Shown: in pieces, positions 44,584 to 52,795 of the stretch
Numbering within the stretch: position 1 is the stretch's first letter
Layout of the letters: the number at the start of each line of letters is the position of its first letter
Source of the DNA: Lutimonas vermicola
Lineage (GTDB): Bacteria > Bacteroidota > Bacteroidia > Flavobacteriales > Flavobacteriaceae
Direction of reading: 5' to 3'
NCBI RefSeq assembly: GCF_038433205.1
Contig: NZ_JBCDNA010000003.1
Coordinates: 1-64,000 of the forward strand
DNA length: 64,000 bases
Position numbers and translations under genes: made by a program
Notes under the pieces: generated by a model
Databases searched by the model: none
What the model was told of the DNA's origin: nothing
Seen by the model: the letters and a program-made list of their open reading frames with translations, nothing else

Positions 44584-46005
44584 TTACATGGAGAATATCC
44601 TCCAGATTTGCGCCACTAAAAAAGTGATTATAAAACCCATGATCACAGGAAGCACTGAGGCCACCACAGTCCATTTTGTGCTTTTGGTCTCTTTATAAAT
44701 AGTATAGATGGTCGTACTGCATGGATTGTGAAGTAAACTGAACAGCATAAGGTTGACCGCTGTTAACAAGGTCCATCCTCCTGCCCTTAGAACCTCCCCT
44801 GTATCTGAAATAGAATCCAATTCAAACATGACTCCCGCACCTTCTCCCCCTGACATACCCGTGACCAAAACCGTTAACATCAACACCGTTGGAATAACGA
44901 TCTCGTTGGCTGGGATAGCAACAATATAAGCCAAAAGTATCACTCCGTTTAGTCCCAGTAAAAATCCGAATCCATCCATGCTTTGAACCGACCATGCCGC
45001 CAAACTTACATCACCAATATGGATATTCGAGATCAACCAGATAACGGCCCCTGCTGGTGCGGCAAAAACAATTGCCCTCCATAGAACGATCATTGTCCTG
45101 TCAATCAGAGAGGTGTATATTGTTTTCCAAAATCTTGGAGGTCGGTAAGGTGGCAATTCCAGATTAAAAGTAGAAACTTCTCCCTTGAGAACTGTTCTGG
45201 ACAGTCCCCAGGAAACCAAAAACATAAAGGCAATTCCCAATACAGCAATTCCGACTACCGCCAGTAACGAAGCTAAACTTGAAAAAGAACTTGGAACCAA
45301 AGCTCCAACAAAAATTGTTGCGATCAGGATCTGGGTCGGCCAGCGACCATTGCATAGTGAAAAATTATTGGTGATGATCGCGATCAGCCGCTCTCTGGGG
45401 CTATCAATAATTCGAGTGGCAACAACCCCCGCGGCATTACAACCAAATCCCATACTCATGGTAAGGGCTTGCTTCCCATGAGCTCCTGCTTTTCTAAAAA
45501 GGTTGTCCATGTTAAAGGCTACCCTGGGCAAATAACCAAAATCCTCCAATAAAGTAAATAAAGGGAAGAAAATAGCCATTGGAGGAAGCATCACCGCGAT
45601 CACCCAGGCTACCGCCAGGTATACACCGTCTAACAAAAATCCATCAATCCACCAGGGTATCCCTAAAGTGGCAGATAAATTTTTAAGAAAGGGGTGAAAG
45701 TTGTCCAGGAGAATATTTGCGAGCATCGCAGAAGGGTAATTTGCTCCTATAATAGTGAGCCAAAGCACAAGGCCCAATAGCAACAACATGATGGGAAACC
45801 CCCAGGTTCTGCTCGTGACAATTTCATCAATCTTTCGATCGATCCTAAATCTGTTTTTTGCTGAAGTACTGATAACAGAGCTTTTTGCTATATCAGAAGC
45901 ATCCGCATAAATTCCCTCGGCAAGTCGATCGTGAAAATCTTCACCAATCTTCCACCGTAGTTCATTGGTTAAGCTTAAAATTCTATGAGCAGTTCTTTTT
46001 TCCAT
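44584..46005 (-). CDS. feoB: FeoB permease half (ferrous iron transport, membrane domain)
   Basis: 473 residues that match the FeoB part after the G domain. An N-terminal helical spacer (LTNELRWKIGEDFHDRLAEGIYADA) is followed by about eight or more membrane segments, including two Gate/nucleoside-recognition blocks (GFGCNAAGVVATR with NNFSLCNGRWPTQI, and PANEIVIPTVLML) and the late LLHNPCSTTIYTIYKE. It has no GTPase domain of its own; this is supplied by the gene 1 base upstream. Its ATG lies one base after that gene's stop, in another frame. Fe(II) import across the inner membrane is the expected role. Confidence 0.9.
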   Translation of the reverse strand: MEKRTAHRILSLTNELRWKIGEDFHDRLAEGIYADASDIAKSSVISTSAKNRFRIDRKIDEIVTSRTWGFPIMLLLLGLVLWLTIIGANYPSAMLANILLDNFHPFLKNLSATLGIPWWIDGFLLDGVYLAVAWVIAVMLPPMAIFFPLFTLLEDFGYLPRVAFNMDNLFRKAGAHGKQALTMSMGFGCNAAGVVATRIIDSPRERLIAIITNNFSLCNGRWPTQILIATIFVGALVPSSFSSLASLLAVVGIAVLGIAFMFLVSWGLSRTVLKGEVSTFNLELPPYRPPRFWKTIYTSLIDRTMIVLWRAIVFAAPAGAVIWLISNIHIGDVSLAAWSVQSMDGFGFLLGLNGVILLAYIVAIPANEIVIPTVLMLTVLVTGMSGGEGAGVMFELDSISDTGEVLRAGGWTLLTAVNLMLFSLLHNPCSTTIYTIYKETKSTKWTVVASVLPVIMGFIITFLVAQIWRIFSM

Positions 46006-46006
46006 A

Positions 46007-46771
46007 TTAAATCAATTCTCCTGTTTTTAAAGCCTCTATAATCCGGTTATCACCCTCGAGCAACCTGAAGGCTATCCAACGACTGTTGGGAATATTTGGA
46101 AATTCTGATTCTATTTCTTTGCTCAATTCAGTCACTGCCTTTAGTATTTTTTCCGGAACATTCTTTATTTTTCTGGGCTTGCAAACTAGTTTTCCAGCAG
46201 CGATTTCATCAACTGTCTGAATAAGTTCAGGGATACCCCTTTGATATCTTGCGCTTGTTGCAACAACGGGAATTCCCAATTCACGAGACAAGGTTCTCGT
46301 ATCAATTTCAATCCCGTTTCTTTCGGCTTCATCCATCAAATTAAGGCACAAAACAGCCTTATCTGTAATTTCCAGAATCTGCAATACAAGGTTTAGGTTT
46401 CGTTCAAGACGGCAAGCATCCGCCACGATAATTGTCACATCCGGCTTACCAAAAAGAATAAAATTTCGGGCCACTTCTTCATCCTGAGAAGTTGACAGGA
46501 GCGAGTAAGTACCCGGAAGGTCAACCAATTTGAACTTTTTATCGGCATAAGAAAATGCCCCCTCTGCCCTGGCAACGGTTTTTCCCGGCCAATTACCCGT
46601 GTGCTGACGTAATCCTGTCAAGGCATTAAACACGGTGCTTTTCCCCGTATTAGGATTCCCGGCAATAGCGACTACATAATCAAACTTACTCGTGTCGACA
46701 CCAAGTTTCTTAAGCCCATCAGAATTATAATGAACACAAGAATCACATGCCTTATCTATTTTCTTCGTCAT
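46007..46771 (-). CDS. FeoB GTPase half (FeoB small GTPase domain protein)
   Basis: 254 residues containing only the cytoplasmic part of FeoB. G1 is GNPNTGKST (38-46), G3 DLPGTYSL (84-91) and G4 NLMD (144-147), followed by the helical region ending LLEGDNRIIEALKTGELI. Before the G domain an extension carries a CxxC (ACDSCVHY, Cys9 and Cys12) not found in E. coli FeoB. The ATG overlaps the stop of the DtxR-FeoA gene by 4 bases (ATGA), and the permease half begins 1 base after its own stop. Separate FeoB halves are known in some bacteria, so this is probably natural. Confidence 0.9.
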   Translation of the reverse strand: MTKKIDKACDSCVHYNSDGLKKLGVDTSKFDYVVAIAGNPNTGKSTVFNALTGLRQHTGNWPGKTVARAEGAFSYADKKFKLVDLPGTYSLLSTSQDEEVARNFILFGKPDVTIIVADACRLERNLNLVLQILEITDKAVLCLNLMDEAERNGIEIDTRTLSRELGIPVVATSARYQRGIPELIQTVDEIAAGKLVCKPRKIKNVPEKILKAVTELSKEIESEFPNIPNSRWIAFRLLEGDNRIIEALKTGELI

Positions 46772-47814
46772 GACTCTAATTTAGTGATAAGAATTTTTGA
46801 AGCCTGATCCTTCCTCAATGCTATACTCGTACCTTTTACCGCATAGGCCACAGGATTTTTCATTGGACTGTTCAGGTCTATTTTTATTTCCGTCCCCTTT
46901 ACAAACCCAAGATCCAGTAATCTCCTTCTGTTTTCTCCTCGGCTTTCCTTTGACATACCGACTATTTTTGCTAATTCACCTTCCTGCAAACTGGACAATC
47001 TGAAGGTGTCTTCATCTTCTACAACATCCTTTTTCAATTCGGCAACAGTAATATTGGCTGCAACGATAGGAGCCAGGATGAATTCTTCTCCCTCGGCATA
47101 AAAAACAATGCGTTCATTGCTTTTTTCCTCTACTCTGATGATGGAGCCTATATGAATATTTTCGGCAAGAATTTGTTTGTAAATAACGTCTGGTTCATCT
47201 TCTATATGGACAATTCTTCCGATGCTGTTAACCGACAAGGATGATAAGGGTTCTCCTTCAATTTCCTTTAGCATTCCGTGGGTGTTGGGAATTGGATCTC
47301 CATGAGGATCATACATCGGGTTTCCCAATTCATCAGCCAAAATATCTGTTTCTTCCAAACTCAAAATATGCTCCATTTCTTCAGCTCTGTCATGCCATTC
47401 AGATTTGTCAAATCCAGTTTTTTCTGCAAGGTATTTTTCCCATAACCTGTGTACCCTAATTATTTTTAAGGCGTATTGCCTGCCTTCTTTTGTCAATTGA
47501 AGCAAATCACCTTGAACCTTAACCAACTCATTGACCGACATCTTATGGATGGCTTGTATCACATGGCTATCTTTTGTTTTAAGGGAATTGGTAAGCGCAC
47601 TGATGTCTATCTCAGCACCGTAACTCTCCAAACGGTACAGCTGCTTCAGGATATCTTCCATAACTGTCTTTTCGTTTGATTGCCAATTGTTCTTCAAGAC
47701 CCAAAACCAACCTTTTACAGGCCGGAAAAAAGCATAGATCAGCAAGGAGGATCCTATAAAAATTAAAAGTGCAATTTGTGGATTATAGGTCATTATTTGA
47801 CATTTTTTAAACAA
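46768..47814 (-). CDS. Membrane-anchored DtxR-type regulator fused to FeoA
   Basis: 348 residues. A membrane helix at about 14-30 (ALLIFIGSSLLIYAFF) is followed by a DtxR-like winged helix and metal-binding domain (about 48-185) that keeps HRLWEKYL and the WHDRAEEMEHILS site, plus DPHGDPIPNTHG. The C-terminal part has SH3/FeoA-like modules (about 185-265 and 270-348, the last with RENRRRLLDLGFVKGTEI-type FeoA features). The start could be ATG 47814 or 47793. It overlaps the upstream dtxR gene by 22 bases. It may sense Fe/Mn at the membrane and contact FeoB; the DNA-binding ability is uncertain. Confidence 0.85.
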   Translation of the reverse strand: MFKKCQIMTYNPQIALLIFIGSSLLIYAFFRPVKGWFWVLKNNWQSNEKTVMEDILKQLYRLESYGAEIDISALTNSLKTKDSHVIQAIHKMSVNELVKVQGDLLQLTKEGRQYALKIIRVHRLWEKYLAEKTGFDKSEWHDRAEEMEHILSLEETDILADELGNPMYDPHGDPIPNTHGMLKEIEGEPLSSLSVNSIGRIVHIEDEPDVIYKQILAENIHIGSIIRVEEKSNERIVFYAEGEEFILAPIVAANITVAELKKDVVEDEDTFRLSSLQEGELAKIVGMSKESRGENRRRLLDLGFVKGTEIKIDLNSPMKNPVAYAVKGTSIALRKDQASKILITKLES

Positions 47815-48452
47815 AGGTTGTCAGCAACATTGCTCGTAATTACCAACCTGTGTGTTTTTGTTTCAATATGATAGGAATTATCAAAAGGTTCAATATCGAT
47901 GACTTTGATTTTATCTCCCAAAGCAAGATTCTTCTTGTTCAGGTATTTCAGAAACGTAGCGGATGAATCCTTTACGCCAACTAAGGTCCCGGCAGAACCA
48001 ATCTTCATATCTGAAATGCTCATAGTTTTACTCAAAATGATCCTGCCGTGTGCATCCGGGATGGGATCTCCATGAGGATCGAGTTTAGGATACCTTAAAA
48101 AGGCATCGAGTTTGTTGATAAGGAGCTCTGATTTTACATGTTCCAGTTGTTCTGCTATTTCATGAACTTCATCCCAGTTGAATTGAAGCTTTTGAACCAA
48201 AAAAGACTCCCACAGCCTGTGCTTCCTAATGACCTTTAATGCGCTCAACCTACCTAATTCAGTAAGGTAAACACCCTGGTATTTCTTGTATATCACAAGG
48301 TCCTTATTTGCTAGTTTCTTTAGCATATCGGTTACTGAAGAAGCTTTGGTCTTAATTTTACTCGCGATCAGATTCGTGCTTACTTCATTTGAAAAATCCT
48401 TTTCAAGCGCATAGATCGTCTTTAAATAATTCTCCTCTGCCTGTGAATACAT
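47793..48452 (-). CDS. DtxR-family metal-dependent transcriptional regulator
   Basis: 219 residues. An N-terminal winged helix (AEENYLKTIYALE, then SSVTDMLKKLANKDLV) is followed by the dimerisation and metal domain: HRLWESFL and EVHEIAEQLEHVKSE match DtxR His79, Glu83, His98, Glu105 and His106, with Cys102 replaced by Glu as in MntR. The Asp8 and Glu11 metal ligands of MntR appear as Asn and Lys. DPHGDPIPDAHG and an SH3-like domain follow. It is likely an iron or manganese repressor and is the first gene of the feo operon, with a palindrome in its promoter that is its probable own operator. Confidence 0.93.
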   Translation of the reverse strand: MYSQAEENYLKTIYALEKDFSNEVSTNLIASKIKTKASSVTDMLKKLANKDLVIYKKYQGVYLTELGRLSALKVIRKHRLWESFLVQKLQFNWDEVHEIAEQLEHVKSELLINKLDAFLRYPKLDPHGDPIPDAHGRIILSKTMSISDMKIGSAGTLVGVKDSSATFLKYLNKKNLALGDKIKVIDIEPFDNSYHIETKTHRLVITSNVADNLCLKNVK

Positions 48453-48465
48453 GCTATTTTTTTTG

Positions 48466-48473
48466 CAAATATA
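48466..48473 (-). promoter_or_regulatory. Candidate -7 box of the feo operon
   Basis: TATATTTG on the minus strand, 13 bases before the regulator ATG, so the transcript would be almost leaderless. The palindrome at 48482-48497 lies just upstream, between -7 and -33. Confidence 0.6.
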
Positions 48474-48481
48474 AATATAAT

Positions 48482-48497
48482 TTTAGATTTGTCTAAA
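48482..48497. promoter_or_regulatory. Candidate DtxR-family operator of the feo operon
   Basis: A perfect inverted repeat, TTTAGA-TTTG-TCTAAA, 16 bases long and 8 bases from the -7 box. Binding here would block RNA polymerase. The sequence has the TTAG/CTAA half-site character of DtxR/MntR operators. Self-regulation by the regulator encoded next to it is inferred, not shown. Confidence 0.55.
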
Positions 48498-48714
48498 TAT
48501 TTGTGATTATTTGACCTTATGCTTATAAAAAAAACAATGTGACTGCATATTTTTAAAAAGAAGCGGAAAATATACCTGTCTGGATTTCTAACGAAAATAT
48601 GGAAGGAAAGAGGATGGCTACTATACACTTTTAGAACATACCCTAATGATATTTATTGGCCGCATTAAAATCACAATAAGCATGATCACAACCGGCTGGT
48701 ACATGAAAAAACAT

Positions 48715-49152
48715 CTATTTATGACGTAAGATCTTCAATATGGCTTTTGTAAAAGATTCTACATCAGTTGAATCGGTATCAATGGTAATGGCTTCATCAA
48801 CAATTCGATCTACCTCATGAAGAGGGAAAGCCAAGCCCGTTGCAATTTTTCTCAACATAGAGACCTCCTCAGTTTGGATATGGTGATCTGCCCTGATCAT
48901 AATTAACAGATCATACAATCTTTCAATTCTTTCAATACAGTTGATATGAGCAATTGTGGGAATACTTTCGGGAGACTTTAAAATCTCCTTAAAATTTTCT
49001 TCTGAAATATTATACTTATTTGATATCCTCGTTAGAAATGCTATCTCTTCAGGTGAGATTTCATTGTCTGACATTGCAATGCGAACAATATTTGCAAAGT
49101 GACTGATGTTCCTACGTTGACCAATGCCCAAATAAATATCAGAAATACCCAT
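48715..49152 (-). CDS. TerB-like protein
   Basis: 145 residues, all helical, cytoplasmic, with TerB-like acidic repeats (IVRIAMSDNEISPEEIAFLTRI and LIMIRADHHIQTEEVSMLRKI). The TerB family occurs with tellurite resistance genes, but single copies occur widely without a known role, probably binding divalent metal. It is divergent from mfd with a gap of about 120 bases. A GTATCTTTA box upstream is a weak promoter. No other tellurite genes are present. Confidence 0.78.
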   Translation of the reverse strand: MGISDIYLGIGQRRNISHFANIVRIAMSDNEISPEEIAFLTRISNKYNISEENFKEILKSPESIPTIAHINCIERIERLYDLLIMIRADHHIQTEEVSMLRKIATGLAFPLHEVDRIVDEAITIDTDSTDVESFTKAILKILRHK

Positions 49153-49251
49153 AAAACAGCTATTAATGGTGATGTTTAAAGATACGAAATATCGACTAAA
49201 ATATTGCAGGTTTTCATTGAAAATTCATTGAATTATCTGATCCATTACACT

Positions 49252-49259
49252 TATCTTTG
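49252..49259 (+). promoter_or_regulatory. Candidate -7 box of mfd
   Basis: TATCTTTG matches TAnnTTTG, with a TTG at 49228-49230 upstream (spacing 21). It lies inside the longest open frame and so decides the start of mfd at TTG 49276. Confidence 0.6.
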
Positions 49260-49275
49260 CCCAAAACACATTATC

Positions 49276-52200
49276 TTGAGTAAGCAGGTTATTGCTGATC
49301 TTTATAAAAAGTTTGACAAGGTCAAAGACATTGTCAAGGCCGTCAAAGGTGGTGATAAACAAATTGAAATTACCAATTTGGCAGGATCATCATTGTCCAT
49401 GGTGATCTCATCGGTGTATCAGGAGATCCAGAAACCCTTGTTAATGATCTGCAATGACAAGGAAGAGGCGGCTTATTATTTAAATGACCTCGAACAACTT
49501 TTGGACGCCGAAAAAGGAAATAAAAAAGATGATGTACTGTTTTACCCGGGTTCGTACAGAAGGCCTTATCAAATTGAAGATACAGACAATGCCAATATTC
49601 TTCTGAGGGCCGAAGTTCTGAACAGAATCAATTCTCAGAAAAAACCTGCGCTTATTGTAACCTATACTGATGCCCTTTTCGAGCAGGTGATTACTAAAAG
49701 TGAATTAAAAAGAAATACCTTAAAACTGGCAGTAGGTGATTCACTTTCCCTCGATTTTATCCATGACCTCTTACATGAATTCAAATTCAACAGGGTTGAC
49801 TTTGTGATTGACCCGGGCGATTTTGCTATAAGAGGCGGTATCATCGACGTTTATTCCTTTTCGAACGACCAACCTTACCGAATTGAATTCTTTGGTGATG
49901 AAATTGACAGCATCAGAACCTTTGATTTAGAAACACAGCTCTCAGTAGACCGATTGACCAAGATCGATATCATGCCCAATGTAGAAAACAAATTTCTCGA
50001 AGAAAAGAGGCAAAGTTTTCTTAAATATATCTCCTCCAAGACTGTGGTTTTTATAAAAAATTCCGAATTGAACAACGACCGTCTCGATAAGTTGTTTGCC
50101 AAGGCAAAAGAAGCTTTTAAAAATCTTAAAGGAGAGATCAAACACAGCGATCCTGAAGATCTTTTCTGCACAGGTGCTTTGATAAAGGAACAATTACTCT
50201 ATTTCTCAACGGTATTTATTGAAAACGGACCACGCTCCGACTCGTTAAGAAGCATCAACTTCAACACCCTTTCGCAACCTGCATTCAACAAACAATTCGA
50301 TCTGCTGATTGAAACGCTAAATGAAAATTCTGCTGCGGGAATTACCAATTACCTCTTTTGCGATAATCAAAATCAAGCCAAGAGGTTTCATGACATCTTT
50401 GATGACCTTGATAAGGAGGTCGAATATGAGACCATCACAAACCCCTTGTATCAGGGATTTACTGATCGTGACCTGAAGATAGCCTGTTATACTGACCACC
50501 AGATCTTTGAGCGTTATCATAAATTCAGGTTAAAAAGCGGGTTTGCCAAAAAGCAATCTATCCAGTTAAAGGAATTAACGAATCTCGAAATTGGAGACTA
50601 TGTAACCCATATCGATCACGGAATTGGAAGGTTCGGAGGTTTGCACAAAATTGATGTGGAAGGTAAAAAGCAGGAAGCCATAAAACTGGTATATGGCGAA
50701 AGAGATGTGCTTTACATCAGTATTCATGCCCTGCATAAAATAACCAAATATAACGGCAAGGAAGGAAAAGCTCCAAAAATTCATAAACTGGGGTCCAATG
50801 TTTGGAAGAACCTTAAACAAAAAACCAAGGCAAGAGTTAAGCATATTGCCTATAACCTAATCGAATTATACGCAAAAAGAAAGTTACAAAAAGGATATGC
50901 TTTTCGAAAAGACAGCTATTTACAACATGAACTGGAGGCTAGCTTTATCTATGAGGATACACCCGATCAACTGAGTTCCACAGAAGCTGTAAAAGCAGAT
51001 ATGGAAAAAGATCAGCCTATGGACAGGTTGATTTGCGGAGATGTTGGATTTGGAAAAACAGAGATTGCAATCAGGGCAGCCTTTAAGGCAGTTGACAATG
51101 GAAAACAAGTCGCCATTCTTGTGCCTACAACAATTTTGGCCTTTCAGCATGCTAAGACTTTTAGGGAAAGATTAAAGGATTTCCCCCTGAGGATAGATTA
51201 TTTAAACCGGTTCAGAACAACCAAACAACGCAAGGATGTTTTAGAGGGGTTGAGCGATGGATCCATAGACATAGTCATTGGCACACACCAGTTGGTGAGC
51301 AAAAGTGTAAAATTCAAAGATCTTGGTTTGCTTATCATTGACGAAGAACAGAAATTTGGTGTGGCAGTAAAAGACAAGTTAAAAACCATAAAGGAAAATA
51401 TCGATACCCTAACGCTTACCGCAACCCCTATCCCCAGAACCTTACAATTCTCGCTTATGGCGGCCAGGGATCTTTCAGTGATCAAAACCCCTCCTCCAAA
51501 CAGACACCCAATAGAGACGCAAGTGATTCGATTTAATGAGGAGGTGATTCGGGATGCGATTCGCTATGAAATCCTAAGAGGGGGTCAGATATTCTTTATC
51601 CATAACCGAATTGAAAATATCAAGGAAGTTGCAGGCCTTATACAACGTTTGGTTCCGGATGCCAAGGTGGGTATTGGCCATGGCCAGATGGAAGGCAAAA
51701 AATTAGAACAACTCATGCTTCAGTTCATCAATGGTGATTTTGATATCCTTGTAAGCACCACGATTGTTGAAAGCGGGCTCGATGTGCCAAATGCAAACAC
51801 CATCTTTATTAATAACGCCAATAATTTTGGATTAAGTGATCTTCATCAAATGAGGGGCCGGGTGGGACGGTCAAACAAAAAAGCCTTTTGCTATTTGATC
51901 ACTCCTCCTTATCATATGATGACCGATGATGCCCGAAAAAGAATCCAGGCACTTGAGTTGCATTCAGAATTGGGAAGCGGTTTCTATATTGCGATGAAAG
52001 ATCTTGAAATTCGCGGTGCAGGAGATTTACTGGGTGCCGAACAAAGTGGCTTTATCAATGATATAGGATTCGAGACTTATCAAAAAATTCTTAATGAGGC
52101 CATACAGGAACTTAAGGAAAACGAATTCAAAGAACTCTACCATCAGGATGAGGACCAAATAAAAGAATATGTCAAGGAAGTTCAGATTGACACCGATTTT

Positions 52201-52629
52201 GAGATTCTGTTCCCTGATGATTATATCAGCAGTATTTCTGAAAGGCTCAGCCTCTATAAAGAACTAAGTGATCTTGAGACTGAAGAAGAGATAGAAAATT
52301 TTGAAAAGAAATTGGTAGACCGCTTTGGAGAACTTCCTGTTGAAGCTGTTGATCTTCTTAATTCGGTAAGACTAAAATGGGCAGCCCGCAGCCTGGGCCT
52401 TGAGAGGGTGATTTTAAAACAGAAGAGAATGGTAGGCTATTTTCTATCAGACCAACAAAGCGATTTTTACCAGAGTGAGTTTTTTACCAGGGTGCTTTCC
52501 TATGTCCAGCAGCATCCTAAGACTTGTGTGATGAAAGAGAAACAAACTAAAAAAGGACTTCGGCTGTTGATTACTTTTATCAGGATTGACACTATCGAAA
52601 AGGCCTTAGAGACACTTCTCGACATTTAG
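49276..52629 (+). CDS. mfd: Transcription-repair coupling factor
   Basis: 1117 residues from TTG 49276 (MSKQVIADLYKKFDK). A longer frame begins at TTG 49204, but the promoter box at 49252 lies inside it. Mfd displaces RNA polymerase stalled at lesions and recruits UvrA. Domains in order: UvrB-like N-terminal region, CarD-like RNA-polymerase interaction domain (NLEIGDYVTHIDHGIGRFGG), helicase with Walker A ICGDVGFGKTE and DEEQ box, LTATPIPRTLQ, and the C-terminal TRCF domain. The full layout is intact. Confidence 0.96.
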   Translation: MSKQVIADLYKKFDKVKDIVKAVKGGDKQIEITNLAGSSLSMVISSVYQEIQKPLLMICNDKEEAAYYLNDLEQLLDAEKGNKKDDVLFYPGSYRRPYQIEDTDNANILLRAEVLNRINSQKKPALIVTYTDALFEQVITKSELKRNTLKLAVGDSLSLDFIHDLLHEFKFNRVDFVIDPGDFAIRGGIIDVYSFSNDQPYRIEFFGDEIDSIRTFDLETQLSVDRLTKIDIMPNVENKFLEEKRQSFLKYISSKTVVFIKNSELNNDRLDKLFAKAKEAFKNLKGEIKHSDPEDLFCTGALIKEQLLYFSTVFIENGPRSDSLRSINFNTLSQPAFNKQFDLLIETLNENSAAGITNYLFCDNQNQAKRFHDIFDDLDKEVEYETITNPLYQGFTDRDLKIACYTDHQIFERYHKFRLKSGFAKKQSIQLKELTNLEIGDYVTHIDHGIGRFGGLHKIDVEGKKQEAIKLVYGERDVLYISIHALHKITKYNGKEGKAPKIHKLGSNVWKNLKQKTKARVKHIAYNLIELYAKRKLQKGYAFRKDSYLQHELEASFIYEDTPDQLSSTEAVKADMEKDQPMDRLICGDVGFGKTEIAIRAAFKAVDNGKQVAILVPTTILAFQHAKTFRERLKDFPLRIDYLNRFRTTKQRKDVLEGLSDGSIDIVIGTHQLVSKSVKFKDLGLLIIDEEQKFGVAVKDKLKTIKENIDTLTLTATPIPRTLQFSLMAARDLSVIKTPPPNRHPIETQVIRFNEEVIRDAIRYEILRGGQIFFIHNRIENIKEVAGLIQRLVPDAKVGIGHGQMEGKKLEQLMLQFINGDFDILVSTTIVESGLDVPNANTIFINNANNFGLSDLHQMRGRVGRSNKKAFCYLITPPYHMMTDDARKRIQALELHSELGSGFYIAMKDLEIRGAGDLLGAEQSGFINDIGFETYQKILNEAIQELKENEFKELYHQDEDQIKEYVKEVQIDTDFEILFPDDYISSISERLSLYKELSDLETEEEIENFEKKLVDRFGELPVEAVDLLNSVRLKWAARSLGLERVILKQKRMVGYFLSDQQSDFYQSEFFTRVLSYVQQHPKTCVMKEKQTKKGLRLLITFIRIDTIEKALETLLDI

Positions 52630-52795
52630 TTAATTTCTTGTTGATAAGTCGAGTCATATTTTAAAGATTGACACTTTGTCCAATCCTATTTTTTTGTACT
52701 TTTTTAAAAAAATTAGAAGCAGCCCATTGCAAAGCTGCCTATGAAAAATTAACCATTTGCAGGAAAATTGATATGGTCTCGCCTAAAAAAGACAT

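Noticed and set aside
44584..46771. FeoB gene broken by a frameshift
   Set aside because: Both halves have complete motifs, the second half has a well-placed ATG, and separate FeoB halves are known, so natural division is more likely than a mutation or read error.
48422..48628. Small minus-strand open frame upstream of the DtxR gene
   Set aside because: It overlaps the promoter and operator, is biased to I/F/K/R, and has no family features.
48715..49152. Tellurite-resistance island
   Set aside because: Only a single TerB-like gene is present, without terA, terC, terD or terZ neighbours.
52724..52742. Stem GCAGC/GCTGC before the PhoH gene
   Set aside because: Only five base pairs with a ten-base loop; likely chance.
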